A stretch of DNA of 64,000 nucleotides, taken from the NCBI GenBank assembly GCA_016713625.1, contig JADJOT010000007.1, forward strand, positions 195,186-259,185. The letters are read 5' to 3'. Shown piece by piece: positions 8,325 through 17,772 of this stretch. Origin of the DNA: Candidatus Accumulibacter affinis. Its GTDB lineage: Bacteria; Pseudomonadota; Gammaproteobacteria; Burkholderiales; Rhodocyclaceae. The notes under the pieces were generated by a model. The model worked only from the letters and a program-made list of their open reading frames with translations. It was not told where the DNA came from and ran no database searches. The position numbers were made by a program, and so were the translations under genes. Within the stretch, counting starts at the first letter, position 1. Every line of letters begins with the position of its first letter.

Positions 8325-11300
8325 ATGCAAGGACAAGCACAGAAGCAGCGACTGGCACTCTTGGTCGGTGGGCTGGTGGCGCTGGCGATTGCCGGCTTTC
8401 TGGCCTTCGGGCATCTGCCCGGTGGGGGGAAGGAGGAGCCTGGCAGCGAGGGTGTCCGCTTCGAGGTGGTCGATGGCGCGCACCGTGAGCTGGATGGTTC
8501 GCCTGCGCTGGCGCTCTCGTTCAGCTTGCCGCTCGATGCCAGGGCGGAGCATGACAAATTCGTCCAGGTGCTGGAAATGCCGCCTGCGACGAAGGCAGTG
8601 GCGACACCGCGCAGCGAAGAAGACACGGAGGATGGCGCGGCGACGACGCTCGATCTCGCCAGCAGCAGTCGCCTGGCCCTCGATGCGACGCTCGAAGCCG
8701 GCAAGCCGGTGGCGGGCGCCTGGGTCGTCGGCGAGAATCCACGCCTGTTGTTTTTTCCGCACATCAAACCGCAGACACGCTACGTCGTACGCGTGCAGCC
8801 GGGGTTGCCGGCCAGGAACGGCAGCAAGCTGGACGAAGAAGCGCGCTTCTCGATCATCACGGCAGCGGTCGCCCCGACCTTCTACTTTGCGAGCCGCGGC
8901 ATGGTTCTGCCGGCAGCGCAGAACGGTGGCCTGCCGGTCACCACGGTCAATGTGCCGGAGGTGGATATCCAGTTCCTCAAGGTCAAACCTGAGCAACTGG
9001 CGAGCTTTCTCGAGAAGGTCATCAGCGGACCGTCGCGTTCGCCGGCAGTCGCGGGCGGACAGGACGAGGAAAGCGACAGCGAGGGTGGGAACGACCATTA
9101 CTACAACCGCGGTACGCGCCTGCAGGGTGCGGTCAGCAGCTGGGACCTCGATCAACTGCAGGAGTTTACCAGCAGCGCCTTCATCGGCCGCTTCGTCACC
9201 GAGCAGAGGGCGAATCGTCGCAGCGTCACCTTCATTCCGGTCGAGAGCATTCCGGCGCTACGCGAGCCGGGTGTCTATGTGGCGGTGATGTCGCAACCCA
9301 ACCGTTTCCGGTCCGATTACCAGACCACCTACTTCTACGTCAGTGACCTCGGCCTGCATCTGCGGCAGTACCCGAGTCGCGGCGCCGACGTCTATGTCAG
9401 TTCGCTGACTGACGGCAAAGCCCGCGCGGCGGTCGAGGTGAGCTGGATCGACGCTCAGGGCAAGACCTTGGCTAGCGGCGAAACCGACCGCGACGGTCGC
9501 CTCGCCTTTGCCGAGCGGCCCAAGGGCGCACGTCTGGTGATGGCCAGGAAGGGTGAGCAGATGTCCCTGGTGGCGCTCAAGGAGCCGGCTCTCGATCTCG
9601 CCGAGTTTGACATTGCCGGCATGCCCTACGTGCCGGTACGGATCTTTGCCTACAGCGGCCGCAACCTCTACCGGCCCGGCGAGCGTTTCGAGGTTTCGGT
9701 GATCGCGCGTGATGCGGATGGCCAGCCGGTGCCGGCGCAGCCGATCCAGGCGACTCTCCGCCGCCCCGACGGCAAGGCGCAGTGGACCGCGACCTGGCCG
9801 CCGGAGGCAGCCTTCGCCGGCTACTACCGACGCACCGTCGAACTGCCGAGCGATGCCGCAACCGGTGCCTGGAACCTCGAACTGCGCGCTGACCCGGCGG
9901 CAAAACTGGCCAGCAGCAGCCTGTCGTTCGGCGTCGAGGAATTCCTGCCGGAACGGATGCAGCTTGATCTGACGACTCCCAGCGAGCGCCTCGCTGGTGA
10001 ATCGGCGTGGCGAATCGATGCCAGTGGGCGTTACCTCTACGGGGCGCCGGCGGCGGCGAACCGCCTGCTCGGCGTATTGACCAGCGAGCGTAACCGCAAC
10101 CCGCTGGCGCAGAAGCTGCCTGGCTTCATCTTCGGGGATGCCGATGAAGACAAGCTCAAGTCGCGCAGCGAGCTGCCGGAAAGCAAACTGGACGAACAGG
10201 GCAAGGCGAAGCTCGAGGTCGATCTGGAGTCGGTAGCCAGGCGGCGCTCGCCGTTCACCGTGCGCGCCACGCTGAGCCTGCTCGAAAGCGGCGGCCGGCC
10301 GGTGGTGCGCAGCATTGAGCGGGTCTCCTGGCCGGCATCGGTGCTGGTCGGGGTGCGGCCGATGTTCGTCGGCGCTTACGCGCGCGAAGGTGCGTCGGCC
10401 GACTTCGAGGTGGTCCGTGCCGATGTCAATGCCCAGCTCAAGGCCGGCAATTCCCTGCCGGTGCGGCTGTTCCGCGAAAACCGCAACTACTACTGGAGAT
10501 TCGACGATCAGCGAGGCTGGAATTCGGGCTTTACGGAAACCGACGAGCTGGTGGCGACGACGCAGGTGTCGGTGCCTGCCGGCGGACGCGGAAAGCTCAG
10601 CCTGCCGGTCAAGTACGGTCGTTATCGCGTCGAGATTGTCGACCCCGAAACCCGGCAGACGATGCGTTTTCGCTTTTACGCCGGCTGGTCCGCGCAGGAC
10701 GACGAGACGCAGGGAGTGCGCCCTGATCGGGTAGCGCTCCGGCTCGACAAACCGGCCTACGCGGTCGGCGAAACCGCACGCCTGACGATTACCCCGCCGC
10801 ATGCCGGCGAGGCCCTGGTGACCGTCGAAGGCGACCGGGCGCTGTGGGTTCGCCGCCTCTCCGTCGGCGCTGACGCAACGACCATCGACATTCCGATCGA
10901 AAAGGAGTGGCAGCGGCATGACCTCTACGTTTCAGTGATGGTGCTGCGGCCTGGCAGTGCTGGCGAGAAGGTGACGCCGGCGCGCGCCCTCGGCCTGCTG
11001 TACATCCCGCTCGAACGCGCTAACCGCAAGCTCGCGGTGGCCCTCGAAGCGCCACAGAAAATGGAACCTGAGCAGCTCCTGAAGGTGCGGATCAAGGTTC
11101 CCGAGGCGAAAGGCGAGAAGGCCCTGGTCACCCTATCGGCGGTGGATGTCGGGATCCTCAACATCACCCGTTTCGCCAGTCCCGATCCTTTCGGATTCTT
11201 CTTTGCCAAGCTGCGCTACGGCGCCGACCTCTACGACGTCTATGGGAGGTTGATCGAGAAGATGGACGGACAGAAAGGCAAACTCAAGTTTGGCGGCGAC

Positions 11301-13451
11301 GCCGCCCCCAAACCAACGCGCAGCCTGCCGAAGAAGCTGCGGCTGGTCGACCTGTTCAGCGGCCCGGTCCTCCTCGATGCGAAGGGTGAGGCAGAAATCT
11401 CGCTGCCGGTTCCGGATTTCAACGGCAGCCTGCGGCTGATGGCGGTCGCCGCAAGTGGCGAACGCTTCGGCATGCAGGAGGCCGAAGTCACGGTCGCTGC
11501 ACCGTTGGTCGTCGAACTCGCAACGCCCCGTTTCCTCTCGGTGGGCGACAGCGCGGTGCTGGCGCTCGAGGTGCAGAACCTCGCCGGTAGCACGCAGGAG
11601 GTCAGGATTGCCCTCAGCAACCATGATGGCCTGGTGATCAAGGTTGGCGAACAGCAGTTCTCGCTCAAGGATCAGCAAAAACGCATCCTGCGCATTCCGA
11701 TCGAAGCCGGCAGCGCCATCGGTCTGACCAATGTGCAGGTCCAGGTAGATAGCCCGCGGGTGAACATCAAACGCAGCTTCGCGCTACAGGTGCAGGCGCC
11801 AACGCCGCGTCAGTCGGTGGTCAGGCGCCTCGGCGTCGACCCCGGTGAAACGGTGGACATCCGCGATGGCGAGCTGGCGGGTTTCCTGCGACAGAGCGTG
11901 ACCGCCACGCTGACGCTGTCGGACAAGGCGCCGATCGACGTGCGCAGCGCCATCCAGGGGCTGCTGAGCTACCCCTACGGCTGCGCCGAGCAGACCACCA
12001 GCAGCGCCTACCCGCACCTTTTCATCGACGCGGCGGCGGCCCGGAAATTCGGGTTGACGCCCTTCACCATGGCCGAACGTGCCGAGATGCTCAACAAGGC
12101 GATCGCGCGCCTGACCGGCATGCAGGCGCCAAATGGTGGCTTCAGCCTGTGGGGAAATTTCTCGGAATACCAGTACTGGCTCTCGGCCTACGTCAGCAAC
12201 TTCCTGCTCGACGCGCGTGAGCAGGGTTTCGACGTCCCGCCGGCAGTCGAAAAGCGGGCCTTCGAGTTCCTCCTCAAGGGACTTCAGGAAGGAATTGCCG
12301 GCTTGCCGACCGGCGCCGTCAGCTACAACCAGAACTCGGTGTGGAACGATAGCCGCTACGCCGGCTCGGGCCGCTTCGCGGTGCTCGCCTACGGCGCATA
12401 TGTACTGGCGCGCCAGGGCAAGGCACCGCTGGCGACGCTGCGCCAGTTGCACGAATCACAGGCCGCGGCGTATTCGGGGCTGTCGCTGGTGCATCTTGGT
12501 CTGGCGCTCAAGCTGATGGGTGACGAGACGCGTGCCAGGAGTGCCATCGAGGCCGGCATGATCAAGCCACGCGGTGGCCCCGAGCATGCCTGGTGGGGCG
12601 ACTACGGCAGCCAGCTGCGCGACTGGGCGATGATCTACGCCCTGCTCGACAAACATCAACTCAAACCCGCGGGGCGGGAAAACCTCGTCAGCCAGGTCGC
12701 CGGCGCGATGGACGGCGGACGCTACTACAGTACACAGGAGAAACTCGCGCTGTTCCTGCTTGGACGCAATCTGGTCACCGAGGCGGGCAAGGAATGGGCA
12801 GCCGACCTGGTCTCGGCAGGCAAGACCCTGGCGATGGCCGGCCAGGGCACACAGTTTCAGCCGCTGTCGGCCGACGAGTTGGCGGCCGGGGTGAGCATCA
12901 GGAACACCGGCAAGGCGCGGCTGTACATTGCCCTCGACTTCGCCGGCAACCCGCAGAAGGTGCCTGCCGCGCGGCGTGACGCCTTCGATCTCAAGCGCGA
13001 CTGGTTTACTGCCGACGGCCAGCCGCTCGGCAATCGCCCACTGCGTGTCGGTGAAACGGCGATTGTCCGCCTGCAGGTCAGGACCAACGGACGCTACGCC
13101 AACGGCCTGGTCGTCGATTCCATTCCGGCCGGCGTCGAGATCGAAAACGCCAACCTGGTCCAGGGTGAACAGGCGGTGGTGACCGTGGACGGTGTCGATA
13201 CGCGGCAGGCGATGCAGAACAGCAGCATTCGTCACGTCGAGTTTCGCGACGATCGTTTCGTCGTCGCCGCGAAACTCGCCGACAAGATGCAGTTTTTCTA
13301 TCGGGTTCGCGTCGTCACCCCGGGCCGCTTCGTGGTGCCACCAAGTTACGCCGAAGACATGTACCAGCCGCAGATCTACGGGCTGGCCGGTGGCGACCAG
13401 ATCCTGGCGATCGGCGACAGCGGGGAAGAAGACGCCAGCACGAAGAAATGA
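8325..13451 (+). CDS. yfhM: Bacterial alpha-2-macroglobulin (YfhM/ECAM type)
   Basis: This 1,708-residue envelope protein is thought to trap attacking proteases in the periplasm. An N-terminal hydrophobic helix (LALLVGGLVALAIAGFLAF, ~10-28) anchors it. There is no lipobox cysteine after it, unlike E. coli YfhM. Macroglobulin beta domains follow, then the complement-like thiol-ester motif GCAEQ (cysteine at residue ~1220) in SYPYGCAEQTTS, inside an alpha-alpha toroid (NGGFSLWG, YVSNFLLDAREQG). The stop overlaps the pbpC start by 4 bases (ATGA). That matches the classical yfhM-pbpC pair, in which a cell-wall repair enzyme works beside the protease trap. Confidence 0.93.
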   Translation: MQGQAQKQRLALLVGGLVALAIAGFLAFGHLPGGGKEEPGSEGVRFEVVDGAHRELDGSPALALSFSLPLDARAEHDKFVQVLEMPPATKAVATPRSEEDTEDGAATTLDLASSSRLALDATLEAGKPVAGAWVVGENPRLLFFPHIKPQTRYVVRVQPGLPARNGSKLDEEARFSIITAAVAPTFYFASRGMVLPAAQNGGLPVTTVNVPEVDIQFLKVKPEQLASFLEKVISGPSRSPAVAGGQDEESDSEGGNDHYYNRGTRLQGAVSSWDLDQLQEFTSSAFIGRFVTEQRANRRSVTFIPVESIPALREPGVYVAVMSQPNRFRSDYQTTYFYVSDLGLHLRQYPSRGADVYVSSLTDGKARAAVEVSWIDAQGKTLASGETDRDGRLAFAERPKGARLVMARKGEQMSLVALKEPALDLAEFDIAGMPYVPVRIFAYSGRNLYRPGERFEVSVIARDADGQPVPAQPIQATLRRPDGKAQWTATWPPEAAFAGYYRRTVELPSDAATGAWNLELRADPAAKLASSSLSFGVEEFLPERMQLDLTTPSERLAGESAWRIDASGRYLYGAPAAANRLLGVLTSERNRNPLAQKLPGFIFGDADEDKLKSRSELPESKLDEQGKAKLEVDLESVARRRSPFTVRATLSLLESGGRPVVRSIERVSWPASVLVGVRPMFVGAYAREGASADFEVVRADVNAQLKAGNSLPVRLFRENRNYYWRFDDQRGWNSGFTETDELVATTQVSVPAGGRGKLSLPVKYGRYRVEIVDPETRQTMRFRFYAGWSAQDDETQGVRPDRVALRLDKPAYAVGETARLTITPPHAGEALVTVEGDRALWVRRLSVGADATTIDIPIEKEWQRHDLYVSVMVLRPGSAGEKVTPARALGLLYIPLERANRKLAVALEAPQKMEPEQLLKVRIKVPEAKGEKALVTLSAVDVGILNITRFASPDPFGFFFAKLRYGADLYDVYGRLIEKMDGQKGKLKFGGDAAPKPTRSLPKKLRLVDLFSGPVLLDAKGEAEISLPVPDFNGSLRLMAVAASGERFGMQEAEVTVAAPLVVELATPRFLSVGDSAVLALEVQNLAGSTQEVRIALSNHDGLVIKVGEQQFSLKDQQKRILRIPIEAGSAIGLTNVQVQVDSPRVNIKRSFALQVQAPTPRQSVVRRLGVDPGETVDIRDGELAGFLRQSVTATLTLSDKAPIDVRSAIQGLLSYPYGCAEQTTSSAYPHLFIDAAAARKFGLTPFTMAERAEMLNKAIARLTGMQAPNGGFSLWGNFSEYQYWLSAYVSNFLLDAREQGFDVPPAVEKRAFEFLLKGLQEGIAGLPTGAVSYNQNSVWNDSRYAGSGRFAVLAYGAYVLARQGKAPLATLRQLHESQAAAYSGLSLVHLGLALKLMGDETRARSAIEAGMIKPRGGPEHAWWGDYGSQLRDWAMIYALLDKHQLKPAGRENLVSQVAGAMDGGRYYSTQEKLALFLLGRNLVTEAGKEWAADLVSAGKTLAMAGQGTQFQPLSADELAAGVSIRNTGKARLYIALDFAGNPQKVPAARRDAFDLKRDWFTADGQPLGNRPLRVGETAIVRLQVRTNGRYANGLVVDSIPAGVEIENANLVQGEQAVVTVDGVDTRQAMQNSSIRHVEFRDDRFVVAAKLADKMQFFYRVRVVTPGRFVVPPSYAEDMYQPQIYGLAGGDQILAIGDSGEEDASTKK

Positions 13452-15769
13452 GCCACCCTCTTGACGTGAAAGTCGCGCGAGCGACTCGCTTCACCCTGGC
13501 CACTCTGCTGGCGCTGCTGCTGATCGCCGACCAGCTACTGCCGCCGCCGCTGCCGGGGAGATCGGCGCCGCAGGCGCAGGTGGTTGTGGCGCGTGACGGT
13601 ACGCCGCTACGGGCTTTCCCGGACCGCGCGCACGTCTGGCGCCACCCGGTACGACTCGAAGACGTTTCGCCGCTGTATCTCGAAGCGCTGGTCGCCTACG
13701 AGGACCGCAGTTTCTGGTGGCACCCCGGGGTCAATCCCTGGGCGCTGCTGCGCGCTGCCGGACAATGGCTGTGGCATGGGCACGTAGTCTCCGGAGGTTC
13801 GACGCTGAGCATGCAGGTGGCCCGCCTGCTCGAACCGATGCCGCACAGCCTTGCCGGGAAGCTGCGTCAGATGGCGCGTGCCGTGCAGCTTGAACTGCGC
13901 TGTTCGAAGCGCGAGATCCTCGAAATCTACCTCAGCTTCGCGCCGATGGGCGGCGTCCTCGAAGGTGTCGAGGCGGCCAGCCGCGCCTACCTTGGCAAAC
14001 CCGCGCAACGGCTCAGCGCATCGGAAGCCGCCCTGCTGACGGTACTGCCACAAGCCCCTTCGCGGCTACGCCCCGACCGTTACCCGCAGCGCGCGCGCAT
14101 TGCCCGCGACAAGGTGCTCGAAAGGATGCTCGGGGACTGGGGATCCGCCGTTGTCGCCGACGCCGTGCAGGAACCGGTGATTGCCCAGACAGTTCGCGAA
14201 CCCCTGCTGGCGCCGCTGTTTGCCGAACGTTTGCGGCGGCAGCAGCCGCGCGCGGCGCGCATCGAAAGCACCCTCGACGCGGCTATCCAGCAGAGCGTCG
14301 AGCAGCTTCTCGCGGCACGCCTGGCCGTGCTGCCGCCGCGCGTTTCGATGGCTGCGCTGGTGGTCGATAACCGTCGCCTCGAAGTCCGCGCCTACGTTGG
14401 CTCGGCAGATTTTTCTGACGACGCGCGTTTTGCGCATGTGGACATGGTGCAGGCAATGCGCTCGCCAGGTTCGGCACTGAAACCCTTCCTCTACGGGCTG
14501 GCGCTCGACGCCGGGCTGCTTCATTCGGAGTCGTTGCTGGCCGACGTGCCGCAGTCGTTCTCGGGTTATCAGCCGGGCAATTTCCAGGCCAATTTCAGCG
14601 GTCCGGTCAGCGCCGCCGAAGCCTTGCAGAAGTCGCTCAACGTGCCCGCAGTCGAGGTCCTCGAACAGCTCGGGCCGCAACGCTTTGTCGCTTTGCTCCG
14701 CCGCGGGGGATTGCGGCTGGACTTGCCGCGCGCCGCGACGCCCAACCTGAGCGTCATTCTCGGGGGTGCGGCGGTCAATCTCGAGGGTCTGGTTGGCGCT
14801 TTTTCGGCCCTGGCGCGGGCCGGTGTCAGCGGCCGGCCGCGTTATCTGCCCGACGCGCCCATCGCCGAGGCGCGCATGCTCAGCGAAGGCGCGGCGTTCA
14901 TTATCCGCGACCTGCTCGAATCCGGCGGACCGCTGGCGCGGCAGGTCGAAGGCGGCATCGGCGCGCGTCGCGGCATTGCCTGGAAGACCGGCACCAGTTT
15001 CGGCTTTCGCGACGCCTGGGCGGTCGGGGTCAGCGACGGCTTCAGCGTCGGGGTCTGGGTTGGCCGCCCGGACGGCACGCCCAACCCGGGCTTCTTCGGC
15101 GCCAATATCGCAGCGCCGCTGCTGATCGATATTTTTTCAGCGATTGACGATTCGCCACCCCTGCCGCGGACGCCGCCGGCCAGCGTCTCGACAGCGAAAA
15201 TCTGCTGGCCGCTTGGCAAGCGCAGCGAGGAAACACCTCGCCAACTCTGCCATCAGGAAAGAACCGCCTGGATCCTCGACGCCGTCGCCCCGCCAACCTT
15301 CCCCGACCGACTGCGCGGAGCCGCCGCGCACTATACCGATTACCGCGACTCGGTCAGTGGGCTGCGGGTCCGCGCCGGTTGCGCCAGTGGAGCCATGCAT
15401 CCCGTCGAAATGGCCCGCTGGCCTGCCGCCCTCGAGCCCTGGCTGCCGACCGCGATTCGCCGACAGGCGCTCCCGCCTGTCTGGGCAGCGAGCTGCAGTG
15501 GCGCGCAGGCTCCCGAAGCGGGTCTGCAGATCGTCGGGGTGAGCGATGGCGACACCATCCGCCGGGCCGGCAACGGCCCGGCGCCCGAACTTCGTCTCGA
15601 AGCGCGCGGCGGCCAGGCGGAATTGATCTGGCTGCTCAACGGCCAGCAGATTGGCCGCTTGCCGGGCGGGCGGGCGCTACACCATCGTTTCAGCGAGGCA
15701 GGCCGCTTTCAGATCACGGTGATGGACGAGGCCGGGCGCCACGACCGAGTCGAGATCAGCGTCCGCTGA
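13448..15769 (+). CDS. pbpC: Penicillin-binding protein 1C
   Basis: PBP1C is a bifunctional peptidoglycan glycosyltransferase/transpeptidase. Order: a short cytoplasmic tail and TM helix (FTLATLLALLLIADQLL), a GT51 domain (VAYEDRSFWWHPGVNP, GGSTLSMQVARLL), then the transpeptidase domain. The nucleophile motif is SALK (Ser ~342, Lys ~345), SLN is in QKSLNVPAVE, and KTGTS is in IAWKTGTSFGFRDAW. The C-terminal ~170 residues form the biPBP_C domain. Coupled to yfhM by ATGA. A diverged copy of a 180-base piece (15247-15428) recurs at 47889-48069. Confidence 0.95.
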   Translation: MSHPLDVKVARATRFTLATLLALLLIADQLLPPPLPGRSAPQAQVVVARDGTPLRAFPDRAHVWRHPVRLEDVSPLYLEALVAYEDRSFWWHPGVNPWALLRAAGQWLWHGHVVSGGSTLSMQVARLLEPMPHSLAGKLRQMARAVQLELRCSKREILEIYLSFAPMGGVLEGVEAASRAYLGKPAQRLSASEAALLTVLPQAPSRLRPDRYPQRARIARDKVLERMLGDWGSAVVADAVQEPVIAQTVREPLLAPLFAERLRRQQPRAARIESTLDAAIQQSVEQLLAARLAVLPPRVSMAALVVDNRRLEVRAYVGSADFSDDARFAHVDMVQAMRSPGSALKPFLYGLALDAGLLHSESLLADVPQSFSGYQPGNFQANFSGPVSAAEALQKSLNVPAVEVLEQLGPQRFVALLRRGGLRLDLPRAATPNLSVILGGAAVNLEGLVGAFSALARAGVSGRPRYLPDAPIAEARMLSEGAAFIIRDLLESGGPLARQVEGGIGARRGIAWKTGTSFGFRDAWAVGVSDGFSVGVWVGRPDGTPNPGFFGANIAAPLLIDIFSAIDDSPPLPRTPPASVSTAKICWPLGKRSEETPRQLCHQERTAWILDAVAPPTFPDRLRGAAAHYTDYRDSVSGLRVRAGCASGAMHPVEMARWPAALEPWLPTAIRRQALPPVWAASCSGAQAPEAGLQIVGVSDGDTIRRAGNGPAPELRLEARGGQAELIWLLNGQQIGRLPGGRALHHRFSEAGRFQITVMDEAGRHDRVEISVR

Positions 15770-15854
15770 CAGCTGGCCGCACTTCGTGCGGAGCTTGCGA
15801 CCTTTGCTGCCCTGGCCTGAACGCCCGCCGGCAGGCGATCGGGTCGGCGAGCGT

Positions 15855-16148
15855 TCAGCGCGTGGCGAGTTGCCGAAAGCCCGCAGCCATGCCAATTTCC
15901 GCGGCGTTGCCTTCATTGCAGAGGACGCTCTCGACGCGCGCCATCGCTGGTCCGCGTTGCGCCCAGAGCAGGAGCGCGTCCACCGCTTCCAGCGGCCCGC
16001 TCACCAGCGCTTCGACGCTGCCGTCACGCCGGTTGCGTACCCAGCCGACGAGTCCCAGTCGTTCGGCCTCGGCGCATAGCGACCAGCGGTAACCGACCCC
16101 CTGCACACGGCCAAGGATGCGTAGGTTGCGGCAGATTGCTTGACTCAT
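15855..16148 (-). CDS. acyP: Acylphosphatase
   Basis: This 97-residue protein hydrolyses acylphosphates such as carbamoyl phosphate. The catalytic block GRVQGVGYRWSLCAEAERLGL (residues ~12-32) holds the phosphate-binding arginine, and GWVRNRRDGSVEALVSG carries the catalytic asparagine. The start at 16148 is chosen because family members begin about 10 residues before GRVQGVGYR. The frame upstream is open but unlike the family. It faces the DAB operon with 150 bases of shared upstream DNA. Confidence 0.92.
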   Translation of the reverse strand: MSQAICRNLRILGRVQGVGYRWSLCAEAERLGLVGWVRNRRDGSVEALVSGPLEAVDALLLWAQRGPAMARVESVLCNEGNAAEIGMAAGFRQLATR

Positions 16149-16299
16149 TTTCAACTCCGGACTCGGCAATACGGGACAGGGGGAAGCGCGATTCGTGAGC
16201 CGCTCGCGCGTGTTGCACATTAATGCTGGCATAATCGTCGTCCATGAAAGGGAGAATTTCAAGGGGAGTGGTTTTTCCGTCCGACGTCGCTGTTCGGCC

Positions 16300-17772
16300 A
16301 TGCTGAAAACGCTGTTGCTGCTGCCGCTGCTTGGCGCCGCGGGCTTGTCGTTGCTGCCTGGTCGCAAGGTCGACCTGTTGCGCCATCTGGCGAGCGTTGT
16401 CGCCGCCGCGACGATGCTGTGCGCCGGTCTGCTGCTGCTGGATTTCGATCCGGCCAGCGCCGAGATGCAGTTTTTTGAAACACGACCGTGGAATCCGCGC
16501 GTCGGTTCGAGTTTCGCGCTCGGCATCGACGGCATCTCGATGCCCATGGTGTTGCTGGCGACGCTCCTCTGCTTTGTCGCGGTCGTCTCCTCGACCGCCA
16601 TCCGCAGCGGCGCCAAACTCTATTTTTCGCTCCTGCTGGTGCTTGAAACATCGCTCCTGATCGTGTTCACGGCGCGCGACTGGTCACTGTTCTACGTTTG
16701 CTGGGAGCTGACCCTGATCCCGCTGTTCTTCCTGATCGACCGCCTCGGCGGAGCCAATCGTCACCGCGCTGCGCTCAATTTCGTTCTCTATACACTGGGC
16801 GGCTCGGTGTTCATGTTGATTGCGCTGCTCCTGCTTTACGATGTCGCCCCCGGGCACAGCTTCGCGATGGCCGACATGGCCGCTGGTGGGGCGCAGTTGC
16901 CGGAGCGCACGCAGGTGCTGGTCTTTCTCGGACTGCTGCTGGGTTTCGCCGTCAAGATGCCGATCGTGCCGCTGCATGGCTGGCTGCCATTGGCGCACGT
17001 CGAAGCGCCGAGTCCGATTTCGATTCTGCTCTCCGGCATTCTGCTGAAGATGGGCGCTTACGGATTGATCCGCGCCATCGGCACGCTGCCGGCGGCAGCT
17101 CTGGCCCTGCAGGACTGGCTGGCGCTGCTGGCGCTGACCAGCCTGATCTATGGCGCGGTGCTGGCCTGGCGACAGACCGACCTGAAAGCGATGATCGCCT
17201 ACTCGTCGATCTCGCACATGGGTGTGGTATTGCTCGGCGTCGCCGCGCTGAACCCGGCCGGACTCAGCGGCGCGCTGACCCAGATGGTCGCGCATGGGCT
17301 GACGGCCGGTCTGTTGTTCCTGCTCATCGGCCTGCTCTACGAACGCACGCACAACCGGGATCTGGCGACCTACGGTTCGCTTAACCGTCTCGCCCCGCGT
17401 TTCGCGGTGTTGATCGTGTTCACCCTGCTGGCTTCGGTTGGCTTGCCCGGCAGCGCCGGCTTCATCGCCGAGCTACAAGTGCTGATCGGCGCTTACGGTC
17501 GCTGGGGAGCTTGGCTGGTGTGGATGTCGATCGCCGTTCTGATTTCCGCCGCTTATGCCCTGCGCGCCATCCGCTGCCTATCAACCGGCCCCGAGCGGAG
17601 CTTCGGTTCGCCACCGACAGGCGTGGCGCATTTCTCCGACCTCAACCGCAGCGAATGTGCTGTCGCCTGTTTGCTGAGCGTGGGAATTGTCGGCATTGGC
17701 CTGTATCCGGCGCCGCTGTTGCGCCTGATGGCCGCTTCGCTGGTCCGGCTGACCAGACAGTTTGGAGTCTGA
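16300..17772 (+). CDS. NuoM/MrpD-like proton-translocating subunit (first gene of the DAB block)
   Basis: This 490-residue polytopic protein belongs to the proton-conducting membrane transporter family (PF00361). Visible landmarks are the helix-breaking ion-path motifs FYVCWELTLIPLFFLI (conserved glutamate), VPLHGWLPLAHVEAPSPIS and LKAMIAYSSISHMGVV (conserved lysine). About 14 helices are expected. The start at 16300 gives a normal hydrophobic N-terminus. Its stop TGA ends one base before the GTG of dabA. There are no other complex I genes nearby, so it is a dedicated subunit rather than part of a nuo operon. Confidence 0.88.
   Translation: MLKTLLLLPLLGAAGLSLLPGRKVDLLRHLASVVAAATMLCAGLLLLDFDPASAEMQFFETRPWNPRVGSSFALGIDGISMPMVLLATLLCFVAVVSSTAIRSGAKLYFSLLLVLETSLLIVFTARDWSLFYVCWELTLIPLFFLIDRLGGANRHRAALNFVLYTLGGSVFMLIALLLLYDVAPGHSFAMADMAAGGAQLPERTQVLVFLGLLLGFAVKMPIVPLHGWLPLAHVEAPSPISILLSGILLKMGAYGLIRAIGTLPAAALALQDWLALLALTSLIYGAVLAWRQTDLKAMIAYSSISHMGVVLLGVAALNPAGLSGALTQMVAHGLTAGLLFLLIGLLYERTHNRDLATYGSLNRLAPRFAVLIVFTLLASVGLPGSAGFIAELQVLIGAYGRWGAWLVWMSIAVLISAAYALRAIRCLSTGPERSFGSPPTGVAHFSDLNRSECAVACLLSVGIVGIGLYPAPLLRLMAASLVRLTRQFGV

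Noticed and set aside
9258..10919. 553-codon minus-strand frame inside yfhM
   Set aside because: It is the antisense of a clear A2M coding region in GC-rich DNA, with no family match or ribosome binding site.
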